Origin: Streptomyces fagopyri
GTDB lineage: Bacteria; Actinomycetota; Actinomycetes; Streptomycetales; Streptomycetaceae
NCBI RefSeq assembly: GCF_009498275.1
Contig: NZ_CP045643.1
Coordinates: 7,688,001 to 7,752,000 of the forward strand
Reading direction: 5' to 3'
Length of the DNA stretch: 64,000 nt
Shown here: in pieces, positions 9,205 through 18,341 of the stretch
Layout: every line of letters starts with the position of its first letter
Position numbering within the stretch: the first letter of the stretch is position 1
The notes under the pieces: generated by a model
Database searches by the model: none
Told to the model about the DNA's origin: nothing
What the model saw: the letters and a program-made list of their open reading frames with translations, nothing else
Position numbers and translations under genes: made by a program

Positions 9205-10722
9205 ATGGGAGAGAAGGTCGTGGCAGGGTCGTTCGACCTGTCCGATCGCCAGCGCTACCGCGGCAAGCTCCGGGAGTGTCTGGCGGGGCTGGCGCGACTG
9301 CTGGAGGAGAAGCGGTTCGATCGCCCGAAGAATCTCATGGGTCTGGAGATCGAGCTGAATCTCGCCGGACCCGACGGCATGCCCAGGATGATGAATGCGC
9401 AAGTACTCGAAAGGATTGCGAGCCGCGATTTCCAAACAGAACTTGCCATGTTCAATCTGGAAGTCAACATAGCTCCCCATCGATTGGGCGGCCGGGTATT
9501 CGACCAGCTCGCCGAGGAGCTAGGTACTTCACTGGCATATGCGCACCGGAAAGCCGTCGAGGTCGATGCCGGAATCGTGATGATCGGGATTCTGCCGACG
9601 ATCGACCGCGACGACCTGGTGTCGTCGAACCTGTCGGACGGCGACCGCTACACCATGCTCAACGACCAGATCGTGGCCGCCCGCGGTGAGGACTTCGCGC
9701 TCGACATCGAGGGCGTGGAGCACCTGGTGTGCACGTCGAGGTCCATCGCGCCCGAAGCCGCCTGCACCTCGGTGCAGTTGCACCTCCAGGTCACCCCGGC
9801 ACGCTTCGCGGACGTGTGGAACGCGGCGCAGGCGGTGGCCGCCGCGCAGGTCGTGGTCGGGGCCAACTCGCCCTTCCTGTTCGGCCGTGAGCTGTGGCGC
9901 GAGTCGCGGCCGCCGCTGTTCCAGCAGTCCACCGACACCCGCCCGCCCGAACTGCAGGCCCAGGGGGTGCGGCCGCGTACCTGGTTCGGTGAGCGGTGGA
10001 TCTCCTCGGCGTACGACCTCTTCGAGGAGAACCTGCGCTACTTCCCGCCCCTGCTGCCGATCTGCGACGACGAGGGCCCCCTCGAGGTCCTCGACGCCGG
10101 AGGCGTTCCCAAGCTGGCCGAACTCGTCCTGCACAACGGGACGGTGTACCGCTGGAACCGGCCCGTGTACGGCATCGCCGACGGCGTCCCGCATCTGCGC
10201 GTCGAGAACCGGGTGCTGCCCGCGGGTCCCAGCGTCACCGATGTCGTCGCCAACGCCGCCTTCTACTACGGGCTCGTCCGTGCCCTCGCGGAGGAGGCGC
10301 GGCCGGTGTGGACACGGCTGCCGTTCGCCGCCGCCGCCGCGAACTTCGACGCGGCCTGCCGCCACGGGATCGACGCGCGCCTGGAGTGGCCGCGACGGGG
10401 CCGGTACGGCGGCACCGCCGAGGTCGACGCGGTCGGTCTGGTCCGTGACGAACTGCTGCCGCTCGCCGCCGTGGGGCTGGACGCCTGGGGGGTCGAGCCC
10501 GTCGACCGGGACTTCTACCTGGGGGTGATCGAGGACCGGTGCCGGCTGCGTGTCAACGGGGCGACCTGGCAGGCGGCCACCTTCCACCAGGCGCGGGAGA
10601 AGGGTCTGGGCCGGGACGCCGCGCTGGCCGCGACCACCCGGCGCTACGGCGAGTTGATGCACCTCGGGGAGCCGGTGCACACCTGGCCGGTGGGGCTGCC
10701 GGAGCCCGTACCCCTCGGTTGA
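9205..10722 (+). CDS. glutamate-cysteine ligase family (GCS2-like) protein
   Basis: The 505-aa protein contains the GCS2-type carboxylate-amine ligase signature: LMGLEIELNLAG near residue 48, ELAMFNLEVNIAPH near 80, and SVQLHLQVTP near 190. Family enzymes join glutamate to an amine or cysteine with ATP. Actinobacteria use mycothiol instead of glutathione, so true glutathione synthesis is unlikely and the substrate is open; related proteins include EgtA of ergothioneine synthesis. ATG at 9205 follows GGAGGG; upstream in-frame starts lack a ribosome site. No egt genes lie nearby. The N-terminal part uses more AT-ending codons (9370-9600) than the rest. Confidence 0.82.
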   Translation: MGEKVVAGSFDLSDRQRYRGKLRECLAGLARLLEEKRFDRPKNLMGLEIELNLAGPDGMPRMMNAQVLERIASRDFQTELAMFNLEVNIAPHRLGGRVFDQLAEELGTSLAYAHRKAVEVDAGIVMIGILPTIDRDDLVSSNLSDGDRYTMLNDQIVAARGEDFALDIEGVEHLVCTSRSIAPEAACTSVQLHLQVTPARFADVWNAAQAVAAAQVVVGANSPFLFGRELWRESRPPLFQQSTDTRPPELQAQGVRPRTWFGERWISSAYDLFEENLRYFPPLLPICDDEGPLEVLDAGGVPKLAELVLHNGTVYRWNRPVYGIADGVPHLRVENRVLPAGPSVTDVVANAAFYYGLVRALAEEARPVWTRLPFAAAAANFDAACRHGIDARLEWPRRGRYGGTAEVDAVGLVRDELLPLAAVGLDAWGVEPVDRDFYLGVIEDRCRLRVNGATWQAATFHQAREKGLGRDAALAATTRRYGELMHLGEPVHTWPVGLPEPVPLG

Positions 10723-10759
10723 GCGGCGACTCGGCCCGGCCGGGGGCGCGATGCCTCGG

Positions 10760-10881
10760 CCCGGCCGGGTGGTGAGCGCCGCCCCCATCCCCGGCCGTGG
10801 TGGTGACTGTCGCTCTCGGCCCGGGCTGTGGTGGTGAGCGCCGTCCTCACCCCGGCCGTGGACGTGAGTACCGTCCTCAGC
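10760..10881. repeat. four degenerate ~30-bp repeats overlapping the VWA gene stop codon
   Basis: Units of the type CCCGGCCGTGGTGGTGAGCG followed by CCGTCCTCAC begin near 10760, 10790, 10821 and 10852. The last unit contains the stop codon (TCA at 10877-10879 on the plus strand) of the minus-strand VWA gene. Confidence 0.8.
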
Positions 10882-12646
10882 CCCGGCTGAGGGCGGCCGC
10901 ACGCACGATGGCCCTGAGGATCACCGAGTGGATCTGTGAGGGGTCGCTGACCTCCTGGCCCGAGCCGCCGGTCGCCTTGGCGATCTCCTCGACCTCCGCC
11001 TTGTCGGCGTCCGGGCCCACCGCGATGGCGATGAGCGGCACCGGGTGCTGCGGGTCGGCGAGCTGCCGCAGCCGGGAGACGAGATCGGCGCGCGAGATGC
11101 TTCCCGGGTCCTCGTTGACGCCGTCGGTCAGCAGGACCAGTGCGTTGAACCTGCCCTTCGCGTAACCGGAGGTGGCCGCCTCGTACGCGGCGAGGGTGGT
11201 GTCGTACAGGCCTGTCGCCCCGTTCGGCACGGGCTTCAGGCCGTTGAAGGCGGCCGCCAGTCTCGCCCGCTGGGCGTTGCCCCCCTCGCGGTCGCCGAGC
11301 CGCTGTGTGGGCACGAGCACCCGGTAGTCGCGGTCGCCGTCGAGACGGGTGGAGAACTTCCACAGCCCGATCTCGTCCTCCGTGGTGAAGGTGGCGAGCG
11401 CCTGGAGCAGGGCCGCCTTGGTGACGTCCATACGGGTCCGGTCGGTGCCCGGCACCGGCTGCGCCATGGACGCGGACGCGTCGACGACGGCGGTGATCCG
11501 GGCGCTCTGCACGGTGATCGTCCACGTGCCGAGCGTCTCTTCGACCGCCTTCTCCGGGAGCGGTTCGGCCGCGGTTCGGTCGAAGGGCTGCGGGGCGCGG
11601 CCGCCGGCCTTGGCGACCAGCGCGCCGGACACCTCGTCGTCGTCCGTGCGGAACCCGTGCCGCTGAAGGACGCGCTGCCCCGCCGACTCGCCCGAGAGCG
11701 TCATGAAGCGCAGCGCGGCCCGGCTCTCGTCGGTGCTCAGCCGCGGCCGGTCGACGAGGGTGAAGGGGTAGTCGAGCCGCGGTGATCCGTCCTTGGGATA
11801 GAACAGTTCGAGCCCGAGCCCGCGGTCGGACGACGAGTTGTGGACGAACGCCGCCTGTTCGGAGAGGAACAGCGCCTGGTTGCGCTTCGGGTCGGTCTGT
11901 TCGGCACCGGAGGAGTCTCGGGGGAGGGTGTCCAGCACCTGGTGGTCGTTGTCGGACGTGCGTGGCGAGAGGTTCTTGGCCAGGGCCGCGGCCCGGATGC
12001 CACCGCTCCTGGTCCCGTCCGTGGCGCCGCCGAGCCGGGTCAGCGCGAGCAGGCCGGTCGCGCTGTGCGCCGGGTCGGCCGCGCCCAGCCTGAGCCGGTC
12101 GTCCCGCGTCGAGGCGTCGGCCAGTTCGCTCCAGGTGTACGTCTTGGCGGGCCACCCGAGCGACCGGGCGGCGGACGGCACCATCGCGACACCGACCGGC
12201 GAGGACGCGACGTTCCCCGCCTTGGTGACCTGGATGGCCCGGCTTCGCGCGGCGACCCCGTCCACCCACACGTCGGAGTCCGGCACCCACGCCTGGACGC
12301 CGGCACTCCTGCCCGACCCGAGTGAGGCGGCGACCTGGTACGACTCGCGGGCGGTCACGGTGACGTCGATGCAGTGCCCGTCGGACGTGATGTCGCGCTC
12401 GCGGGCCTGGTCGGCGACCTCTCGCAGGGCGGGCGCGACGTCGGGCGACGCGGCGACGGTGATGCGCACGGCGCTGTCCTGGCAGGACGAACCGAAGGAG
12501 AACAGGCCGCCGCCGATCGCGGCCGCCCCGCCCACGGCGACCACCAGCACCAGCACCGTCGCGACGGCCACCGTGCGGCGGCGCGGGCGCGGACGGGGGT
12601 CGGCCGCACCCGCCCCGGACCGGTGGGGCAAGCTGTGACGTCCCAT
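10877..12646 (-). CDS. secreted substrate-binding and von Willebrand factor A domain protein
   Basis: This 589-aa protein has a basic N-terminus and a signal anchor (TVAVATVLVLVVAVGGAAAI, residues 24-43). An extracellular solute-binding-like region of about 300 residues follows (VRITVAASPDVAPALREV, QAWVPDSDVWVDGV). The C-terminal VWA domain has an intact metal-ion adhesion site, DASASM near residue 396, and LLTDGVNED later. VWA domains bind protein partners through a divalent metal. The fusion suggests surface sensing or assembly of a ligand-dependent complex, but no transporter genes are adjacent. GTG or ATG choice at 12646 is supported by the signal sequence; the ribosome site is weak. Confidence 0.85.
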   Translation of the reverse strand: MGRHSLPHRSGAGAADPRPRPRRRTVAVATVLVLVVAVGGAAAIGGGLFSFGSSCQDSAVRITVAASPDVAPALREVADQARERDITSDGHCIDVTVTARESYQVAASLGSGRSAGVQAWVPDSDVWVDGVAARSRAIQVTKAGNVASSPVGVAMVPSAARSLGWPAKTYTWSELADASTRDDRLRLGAADPAHSATGLLALTRLGGATDGTRSGGIRAAALAKNLSPRTSDNDHQVLDTLPRDSSGAEQTDPKRNQALFLSEQAAFVHNSSSDRGLGLELFYPKDGSPRLDYPFTLVDRPRLSTDESRAALRFMTLSGESAGQRVLQRHGFRTDDDEVSGALVAKAGGRAPQPFDRTAAEPLPEKAVEETLGTWTITVQSARITAVVDASASMAQPVPGTDRTRMDVTKAALLQALATFTTEDEIGLWKFSTRLDGDRDYRVLVPTQRLGDREGGNAQRARLAAAFNGLKPVPNGATGLYDTTLAAYEAATSGYAKGRFNALVLLTDGVNEDPGSISRADLVSRLRQLADPQHPVPLIAIAVGPDADKAEVEEIAKATGGSGQEVSDPSQIHSVILRAIVRAAALSRG

Positions 12647-12841
12647 GACGGTGGTGCCCTCCGTGGGTGAGCCGGTGCCGCGCGACAGTCGTATGAGAGC
12701 CGGGGGAGGGCGAGAGGGGGAGGCACGCCCGTACGGCGTCCGTCCCCCAACGGCCTGTCGCGCACGATCTTCGCAACTTCTTTCGAGACCCTAGCGGGGC
12801 GAAGATGGGGATGAGGCGGGATTACTCAACTGGAGGCGGGA

Positions 12842-13642
12842 GTGCAGGTGGAGGCGGGGTCGCCGGCCGGTTCTTTTCCTGGGGAGCGGCTGACGCGAAG
12901 GATTTTCCGGGACGAGACACTGCTCGTCCTCGGGCTCTCGCTCGGTGCGAGCGGAGTGTCCGCGCTGATCAGCTTTGTCGGATCGGTCACCAAACCGGGT
13001 GGTCTCAAGGACCAGGCGGCCACGCTGAACGCGTCGGCCGCGCCGGGCAGGCCCTGGCTGGACCTGGCGTGGCAGCTGTTCGGAATCGCGTCGGCCCTGG
13101 TGCCGGTCGCGCTGGTCGCGCATCTTCTGCTGCGGGAGGGCCAGGGGCTGCGCGTGATCGGGTTCGACCGCACGCGGCCCTGGCCCGACCTCGGACGCGG
13201 GGCCGCCGTCGCGGCGGTGATCGGCAGTACGGGCATCGCCTTCTATCTGCTGGCACGCGGGTTCGGCGCCAACCTCACGGTCGTGCCGGAGGCGCTGCCC
13301 GACGTGTGGTGGAAGTACCCGGTGCTGATTCTCTCGGCCGTGCAGAACGCCGTGCTGGAAGAGGTCATCGTCGTCGGCTATCTGCTGCGCCGGCTGGGCC
13401 AGTTGGGCTGGACGCCGGGCACCGCCCTGGTGGCGAGCGCGGTGCTGCGCGGTTCCTACCACCTGTACCAGGGCATCGGCGGCTTCGTCGGCAACATGGT
13501 GATGGGCGTGGTCTTCGTCTACCTGTACCGGCGGTGGGGCCGGGTCGGTCCCCTCGTGGTCGCGCACTCGCTGCTCGACATCGGGGCGTTCGTCGGGTAC
13601 GCGCTGTTGGCGGGGAAGGTCGGGTGGCTGCCCACGGCGTGA
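12842..13642 (+). CDS. CPBP-family intramembrane protease
   Basis: The 266-aa product is a polytopic membrane protein with about seven or eight hydrophobic segments. It has the CPBP (CAAX protease/bacteriocin-processing) motifs: LEEVIVVGYLLRRL near residue 177, RGSYHLYQG near 203, and VAHSLLDIG near 240. The two glutamates and the later histidines are the expected metal ligands, although the usual EExxxR is spaced by one extra residue. The GTG start follows GGAGGCGGG. Substrate is unknown. Confidence 0.88.
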   Translation: MQVEAGSPAGSFPGERLTRRIFRDETLLVLGLSLGASGVSALISFVGSVTKPGGLKDQAATLNASAAPGRPWLDLAWQLFGIASALVPVALVAHLLLREGQGLRVIGFDRTRPWPDLGRGAAVAAVIGSTGIAFYLLARGFGANLTVVPEALPDVWWKYPVLILSAVQNAVLEEVIVVGYLLRRLGQLGWTPGTALVASAVLRGSYHLYQGIGGFVGNMVMGVVFVYLYRRWGRVGPLVVAHSLLDIGAFVGYALLAGKVGWLPTA

Positions 13643-13735
13643 ACCGCGCGCCGATGCGCGTCGTGGTGCGCCGCGGTGTGTCATGGTGCGTCATGGTGCG
13701 CCGTGATGTGTCGTGGCCGCCTCGTCCGTACGCCG

Positions 13736-14551
13736 TCACACGAGCAGTTCGCCCTCGACGACCGTGACCGCGCCGCCGGTCAGGAGGGTACGGTCGCCGC
13801 GCAGGCCGGTGCGGACGAGGCCGGAGCGCGGGGAGGCCTGCAGGCCCGTCAGGTCGGGGCGGCCGAGACGCTCGGACCAGTAGGGCGCGAGGGCCGTGTG
13901 GGCGCTGCCGGTGACGGGGTCCTCGTCGATGCCGATGTTCGGGAAGAAACACCGCGAGACGAAGTCGTAGCCCCGGGCGGGGTCCGCTGAGCGGGCCGTC
14001 GCGATGATGCCGCGCTCGGAGTACCGGGCCAGGGCCCCGAGGTCGGGAGCCAGTCCGCGCACCGTCTCCTCGTCGGCGACCTCGATCAGCAGGTCTCCGG
14101 TGTTCGGGCCCGTGTCGAAGGCCGTGAGCGGTTCGGCGCCGAGCGCCTCCGCGACACCGTCCGGTACGTCGACCGGGGTCAGCGGCGCGGTCGGGAAGTC
14201 CAGCGTGATGGTGCCGTCCTCCCGGGGCGTGGCGCGGAGCACGCCGCTGCGGGTGGCGAACCGGACCGGTCCCGTGCGGGTGCCCGTCGTGCGCAGGACG
14301 TGGGCGGTGGCCAGTGTCGCGTGCCCGCACATCGCGACCTCGCTGGTGGGAGTGAACCAGCGCAGTGCCCAGTCCGCGTCACCGCCGTCGGGCAGGGGGT
14401 GCGCGAACGCCGTCTCGGCGTGATTGACCTCCAGAGCCACGTTCCGCAGCCAGTCGTCCTCGGGGAAGCCGTCGGGGCCCAGGAGGAGGACCCCGGCCGG
14501 GTTGCCGGTGAAGGGGCGGTCGGTGAAGGCGTCGACGATTCGAATCCGCAT
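13736..14551 (-). CDS. PhzF-family isomerase-like protein
   Basis: The 271-aa protein matches the PhzF/YddE epimerase-isomerase fold. It has RIVDAFTDRPFTGNPAGV at the N-terminus, the catalytic glutamate in NHAETAF (residue 46), and the conserved DEDPVTGSAH region near 215. PhzF catalyses isomerisation in phenazine synthesis, but most PhzF-like proteins in Streptomyces are unlinked to phenazines and no phz genes are present. The start is an ATG with a weak upstream site. It stands alone. Confidence 0.88.
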   Translation of the reverse strand: MRIRIVDAFTDRPFTGNPAGVLLLGPDGFPEDDWLRNVALEVNHAETAFAHPLPDGGDADWALRWFTPTSEVAMCGHATLATAHVLRTTGTRTGPVRFATRSGVLRATPREDGTITLDFPTAPLTPVDVPDGVAEALGAEPLTAFDTGPNTGDLLIEVADEETVRGLAPDLGALARYSERGIIATARSADPARGYDFVSRCFFPNIGIDEDPVTGSAHTALAPYWSERLGRPDLTGLQASPRSGLVRTGLRGDRTLLTGGAVTVVEGELLV

Positions 14552-14734
14552 GTCCCGACGCTAGCCGCCCCGGGGAGCCGGGGAACAAGGCCAATTCCCG
14601 GGTTCTGGCCCGTTTCGGGCGCCCCTCGCGCGGGTCCCGTGTGTCCGGTCCCGGCTCCCGGCCACGCCCGGGACCGAGCCCCGCATCCCGGCTGCCGCGC
14701 CGGCGTCGCGGCCCCCGCCCCCTTCGGTTCCGCC

Positions 14735-14815
14735 CGTACGCGGTGGGTCGTCCTGGTCGTACGCGGTGGGTCGTCCTGTTCGACCAGGCGAGTTGTCCTG
14801 TTCGTACGCGGCGGG
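14735..14815. repeat. degenerate ~24-bp tandem repeats
   Basis: GTACGCGGTGGGTCGTCCTG occurs at 14735 and 14759, followed by more diverged copies (GAGTTGTCCTGTTC and GTACGCGGCGGG). It is intergenic, between the divergent phzF-like and padR genes. Confidence 0.7.
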
Positions 14816-14877
14816 AGGCCTTTCCCCGGCGGCCCTTGACCGTGGCCCATCTTCGAGGGTTGTCAAGCGATCGGTTC

Positions 14878-14887
14878 CGATATATCG
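14878..14887. promoter_or_regulatory. palindrome CGATATATCG upstream of padR
   Basis: A perfect 10-bp palindrome sits in an AT-rich island about 70 bp before the PadR start. It is flanked by CGATCGGTTC and CGTTGAAGCATCGCGACCGATC. PadR regulators commonly repress their own genes from such AT-rich dyads, so this is a plausible operator. Confidence 0.45.
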
Positions 14888-14954
14888 TTGAAGCATCGCG
14901 ACCGATCAACGAACAGATGGGTCGATCAAGGCGCGGACGGATGGAGTGAGGGAG

Positions 14955-15599
14955 ATGCGTTCCGAAGGACAGGAATTCGGATTCGAACGGGGACAGGGCC
15001 GACATGGCGGTCCCGGCCCGCGGGGCAGGGGTCGCTCCGAGGGGCTGCGCGGGGCTTTCGGGCCCTTCGGTCCCGGTGGTCCCGGCGGCTTCGGTGGACC
15101 CGGCTTCGGCCCGGGCCCCTGGGGTGGCGGGCGAGGCGGCCGGGGCGGTCCCAGGGGCAGGGCGCGGCGCGGTGACGTACGCGCGTCGATCCTGGCGCTG
15201 CTCAAGGACCGGCCGATGCACGGCTACGAGATGATCCAGGAGATCGCCGAACGCAGTGGCGGGACGTGGAAGCCCAGCCCGGGTTCGGTCTACCCGACCC
15301 TCCAACTGCTGGAGGACGAAGGTCTCATCGTGAGCGCGGCCGAGGGCGGCAAGAAGCTGTTCTCACTCACCGAGGAAGGCCGCGGCGCGGCCGAGGAGGG
15401 ACCTGACGCTCCCTGGGAAGAGGCCGGGCGCGGGATCGACTGGGAGACGCTGCACGAGATCCGGCAGGCCGGCTTCGGTCTCATGGAGGCCTTCGGCCAG
15501 GTCTGGAAGACCGGCAGCAAGGACCAGCGCGACAAGGCGCTGGCAGTCATCAACGAAGCCCGCAAGAAGCTGTACCTGATCCTCGCCGACGAGGACTGA
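14955..15599 (+). CDS. PadR-family transcriptional regulator
   Basis: The 214-aa protein has a winged-helix PadR domain at about residues 75-145 (RASILALLKDRPMHGYEMIQ, SPGSVYPTLQLLEDEGL). A C-terminal helical part serves for dimer formation. The N-terminal 70 residues are a low-complexity Gly/Pro/Arg/Phe-rich tail, unusual in length. The ATG at 14955 is preceded by GGAG with 8-nt spacing; a GTG at 14946 is an alternative. It lies alone, followed by a terminator, so it probably controls itself and distant genes. Confidence 0.88.
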   Translation: MRSEGQEFGFERGQGRHGGPGPRGRGRSEGLRGAFGPFGPGGPGGFGGPGFGPGPWGGGRGGRGGPRGRARRGDVRASILALLKDRPMHGYEMIQEIAERSGGTWKPSPGSVYPTLQLLEDEGLIVSAAEGGKKLFSLTEEGRGAAEEGPDAPWEEAGRGIDWETLHEIRQAGFGLMEAFGQVWKTGSKDQRDKALAVINEARKKLYLILADED

Positions 15600-15621
15600 C
15601 GGGCATGCTGTGGTACCTGAC

Positions 15622-15657
15622 GGCGCCCCGTGGAAGTGTCTTCGCGGGGCGCCTTTC
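15622..15657 (+). terminator. hairpin terminator after padR
   Basis: Arms GGCGCCCCG and CGGGGCGCC (perfect, 9 bp) enclose a 14-nt loop and are followed by TTTCC. Confidence 0.75.
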
Positions 15658-15700
15658 CGCCTATGGGGGCTGGGTGCGGGCCTCGGAGCAGATGCGGGAC

Positions 15701-16129
15701 TCAGGTCACCAGTCCGCCCAGCTTGCGCAACGACTCGTTGAGGGCGGCCGTCGCCGAGTCCTTGAGCTTGCCGGCCATCAGCGAGACGGCCGCGCCGGTG
15801 AACTCCCCGTCGATGCGCACCGAGGTGGCGTCGCCGTCGGGGGTGAGGGTGTAGCGGGTGGCGACGGTGACGGCCATCGGGCCCTTTCCGCGGATGGCCA
15901 GGACGCGGGCGGGTTCCAGTTCCTCGATGGTCCAGCCGACCTCGGCCGGGAACCCCATGAGCTTCATGTTCTCCTCGAACGTCCCGCCCACCTCGAGTGA
16001 GGCGGGGCCGCCCTTGGGGAAGCTGGTGTGGGTCGAGTTCCACTCGCCGTACGACGAGAAGTCGGTGAGCTGCGCCCACACCTTCTCCGCCGGCGCCTCG
16101 ATCCGTGCTTCCGCGCTGACTTCGGCCAT
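15701..16129 (-). CDS. SRPBCC-family protein (polyketide cyclase/START-like)
   Basis: The 142-aa protein has the helix-grip SRPBCC fold throughout: EARIEAPAEKVWAQLTDFSSY at the start and a C-terminal helix ending LNESLRKLGGLVT. Members bind hydrophobic ligands in a deep cavity, and some act as cyclases or lipid carriers. The ligand here is unknown. The ATG at 16129 is preceded by AAGAGGTGG, a good ribosome site. A dyad at 16214-16228 upstream may be its operator. Confidence 0.85.
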   Translation of the reverse strand: MAEVSAEARIEAPAEKVWAQLTDFSSYGEWNSTHTSFPKGGPASLEVGGTFEENMKLMGFPAEVGWTIEELEPARVLAIRGKGPMAVTVATRYTLTPDGDATSVRIDGEFTGAAVSLMAGKLKDSATAALNESLRKLGGLVT

Positions 16130-16213
16130 GCGACCACCTCTTCGTGTCGGGCGCTGCGCCCGGCGCAGCTACGGTGTCGCGGAAGGTAGCCGCAGGCCCT
16201 GGAAGATTCAAGA

Positions 16214-16228
16214 CTGATGAACCGTCAG
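16214..16228. promoter_or_regulatory. dyad CTGATG-N3-CGTCAG upstream of the SRPBCC gene
   Basis: CTGATGAACCGTCAG is an inverted repeat with 6-bp arms (one mismatch) and a 3-bp centre. The same 6-3-6 plan, perfect, occurs at 23094-23110 beside a PPOX gene. This looks like a TetR-type operator, about 85 bp before the SRPBCC start. Confidence 0.5.
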
Positions 16229-16457
16229 AAAGTGCGGCCGCCTCGGGCCGGGAGGGCCATGCCCCTGAGGGGCGGGAGCCGCCGTGGCGCGGTCGCGTGC
16301 GGGGCCTGGCGCAAGGCGGCGCGCGCCCGGGGGAGAAATCCGTGCGAAGTCATCCTTGAGTAGGAGGATCCGCACACGGTTGCCCACCCTGTGCGGGACG
16401 TGGAAATGCTGCCCTCCGGGGATGCCTCCGACCCTGGGGGCTGATGGGGTAAGGGAT

Positions 16458-17141
16458 GTGCCACCCCGTATCCCCTCGCAGTCGGCCGCCGAGAGCGGCT
16501 CCCGCCGTACGGAACTCGAGGCAGGGCTCAGCGACGAGCTCGCCTCGGTGGTCTCCGCCGCGCGCAGACGGGCGCTGCGGGACGGGGACCGGCAGATCGA
16601 CACGGCCCATCTGCTGCACTCGCTGTTGGAGTCGGACCAGCGGGTGCGCGCCGTCTTCGACGGTGCCCCGCGGATCACCCGGCTGCTCGGCTACCTCGTC
16701 CAGCGCAGCATCGGCTATGGGCTGCGCTGGCAGAGCGCCGTGGAGGACTCGGGTGTCGTGCCGGTGGTGGTCGAGGCGGGCTGGTCGCCGGTGGCGGCCG
16801 GTGCCATGGAGGGCGCGTGCGCCCGCGCCGGACTGCGCGGCGAGGCGCGAGCCCACTGTCTCGACCTGCTCGCCGCGATCGTCGCCGATCCGCAGGCGCG
16901 GGCCGTCGAGGTACTCAGGCGCGCGGGCACGGACCTCGGAGTGCTGCTGCCCCGGATCGAGAACGCGCTGCGGAGCGAATGCGCGGACGGCTACGGGGGC
17001 GAACGCGCGCACGGGTACGAGGGCGAACGTGCGCACGGGTACGCGGACGGCTACGCGGACGAGCGCGCGCACGGGTACGCGGACGTGGACCGGGGCGGGT
17101 GGGGCGGGTGCGGGGCCGGGGCCGGGGAGTCCAGTCGTTGA
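16458..17141 (+). CDS. standalone Clp N-terminal (Clp_N) domain protein
   Basis: The 227-aa protein carries two Clp_N repeats (DTAHLLHSLLESDQRVRAVF near residue 50 and DLLAAIVADPQARAVEVLRR near 140). It has no AAA ATPase module. In ClpC and ClpA this domain docks adaptors and substrates, so a standalone copy could act as an adaptor or decoy; this is inference. The C-terminus is made of imperfect GYADERAHGYEG repeats encoded by tandem DNA repeats at about 16980-17085. GTG at 16458 follows AAGGGA; an ATG at 16422 would add 12 residues. A drug/metabolite transporter follows 46 bp downstream. Confidence 0.8.
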   Translation: MPPRIPSQSAAESGSRRTELEAGLSDELASVVSAARRRALRDGDRQIDTAHLLHSLLESDQRVRAVFDGAPRITRLLGYLVQRSIGYGLRWQSAVEDSGVVPVVVEAGWSPVAAGAMEGACARAGLRGEARAHCLDLLAAIVADPQARAVEVLRRAGTDLGVLLPRIENALRSECADGYGGERAHGYEGERAHGYADGYADERAHGYADVDRGGWGGCGAGAGESSR

Positions 17142-17187
17142 GACAGGTGTCATCGGGGGTGACGCTCATGTCGTCGCCTGTCATCAT

Positions 17188-18225
17188 GTGCCGGTGCATA
17201 CGTCTCAGGGCAGTCAGGGCAATCGTGGAAGAGGCGTCGGCCTGGGCCTCGCCCTCGCGTCGGCGGTCGCCTTCGGTGGATCGGGTGTCGCGGCGAAACC
17301 GCTGATAGAGGCGGGCCTCGACCCGCTCCACGTGGTGTGGCTGCGGGTCACCGGCGCCGCCCTGGTGATGCTGCCGCTCGCCGTACGGCATCGCGCGCTG
17401 CTGCGCCGGCGCCCCGCGCTGCTGGCCGGGTTCGGTCTGCTCGCCGTGGCCGGGGTCCAGGCCTGCTACTTCGCCGCGATCTCCCGGATACCCGTCGGCG
17501 TCGCCCTGCTCGTCGAATACCTCGCGCCCGCGCTCGTGCTCGGCTGGGTGCGGTTCGTGCAGCGCCGGCCCGTGACGCGTGCCGCGGCTCTCGGTGTCGT
17601 CCTCGCGGTGGGCGGACTCGCCTGTGTCGTCGAGGTGTGGTCCGGACTGAGCTTCGACGCGGTCGGGCTGCTGCTCGCCCTGGGCGCCGCCTGCTGCCAG
17701 GTCGGCTACTTCGTCCTGTCCGACCAGGGCAGCGACGCGGGGGACGAGGCACCCGACCCGCTCGGGGTCATCGCGTACGGACTGCTCGTCGGTTCGCTCG
17801 TGCTGACCGTCGTCGCACGGCCCTGGACGATGGACTGGTCGATCCTCGGCGGCGGCGCGGACATGAACGGGACGTCCGTTCCGGCCGCCCTGCTCCTAGG
17901 TTGGATCGTGCTGATCGCGACCGTCGTCGCGTACGTGACCGGGGTGCTCTCGGTGCGCAGGCTCTCCCCGCAGGTCGCGGGTGTCGTGGCCTGTCTGGAG
18001 GCGGTCATCGCCACGGTGCTCGCCTGGGTCCTGCTCGGTGAGCACCTGTCCGCCCCGCAGATCGTCGGCGGTGCCGTCGTGCTGGCCGGCGCCTTCATCG
18101 CGCAGTCGTCGGCGCCGGTGAAGCCTTCCGACGGGCCGGTCCTGGGCGGTGCGGCCGGTGTCGAAGCGGGCGGTCCCGAGGGGGAGTCGACCGCCCGGGG
18201 TGGCGTGGCGCGGACCCGGAGCTGA
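17188..18225 (+). CDS. EamA-family (drug/metabolite) transporter
   Basis: A 345-aa integral membrane protein with about ten hydrophobic helices arranged as two EamA repeats. The first begins GLGLALASAVAFGGSGVAAK and the second includes VAGVVACLEAVIATVLAWVL with LLGEHLSAPQIVGGAVVLAG. EamA proteins export metabolites or amino acids; the substrate is not deducible. The start is uncertain: GTG at 17188 or 17194, neither with a good ribosome site. The last 35 residues are a disordered Gly-rich tail. Confidence 0.85.
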   Translation: MPVHTSQGSQGNRGRGVGLGLALASAVAFGGSGVAAKPLIEAGLDPLHVVWLRVTGAALVMLPLAVRHRALLRRRPALLAGFGLLAVAGVQACYFAAISRIPVGVALLVEYLAPALVLGWVRFVQRRPVTRAAALGVVLAVGGLACVVEVWSGLSFDAVGLLLALGAACCQVGYFVLSDQGSDAGDEAPDPLGVIAYGLLVGSLVLTVVARPWTMDWSILGGGADMNGTSVPAALLLGWIVLIATVVAYVTGVLSVRRLSPQVAGVVACLEAVIATVLAWVLLGEHLSAPQIVGGAVVLAGAFIAQSSAPVKPSDGPVLGGAAGVEAGGPEGESTARGGVARTRS

Positions 18226-18313
18226 CGGACGCCGCCGCACGACCGGGCCCGGGACCGGCACGGGCCGGCCCGGAACCGGCGGACGTCATGGGCGGGCCGG
18301 ACTCCCGGCCTCG

Positions 18314-18341
18314 TGCCGGATCACCGGATCACCGGATCACC
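18314..18341. repeat. CCGGATCA octamer repeat containing the PPOX stop codon
   Basis: CCGGATCA occurs three times in tandem from about 18316, and the TCA of the third copy (18337-18339) is the stop codon of the minus-strand PPOX gene. Confidence 0.85.
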
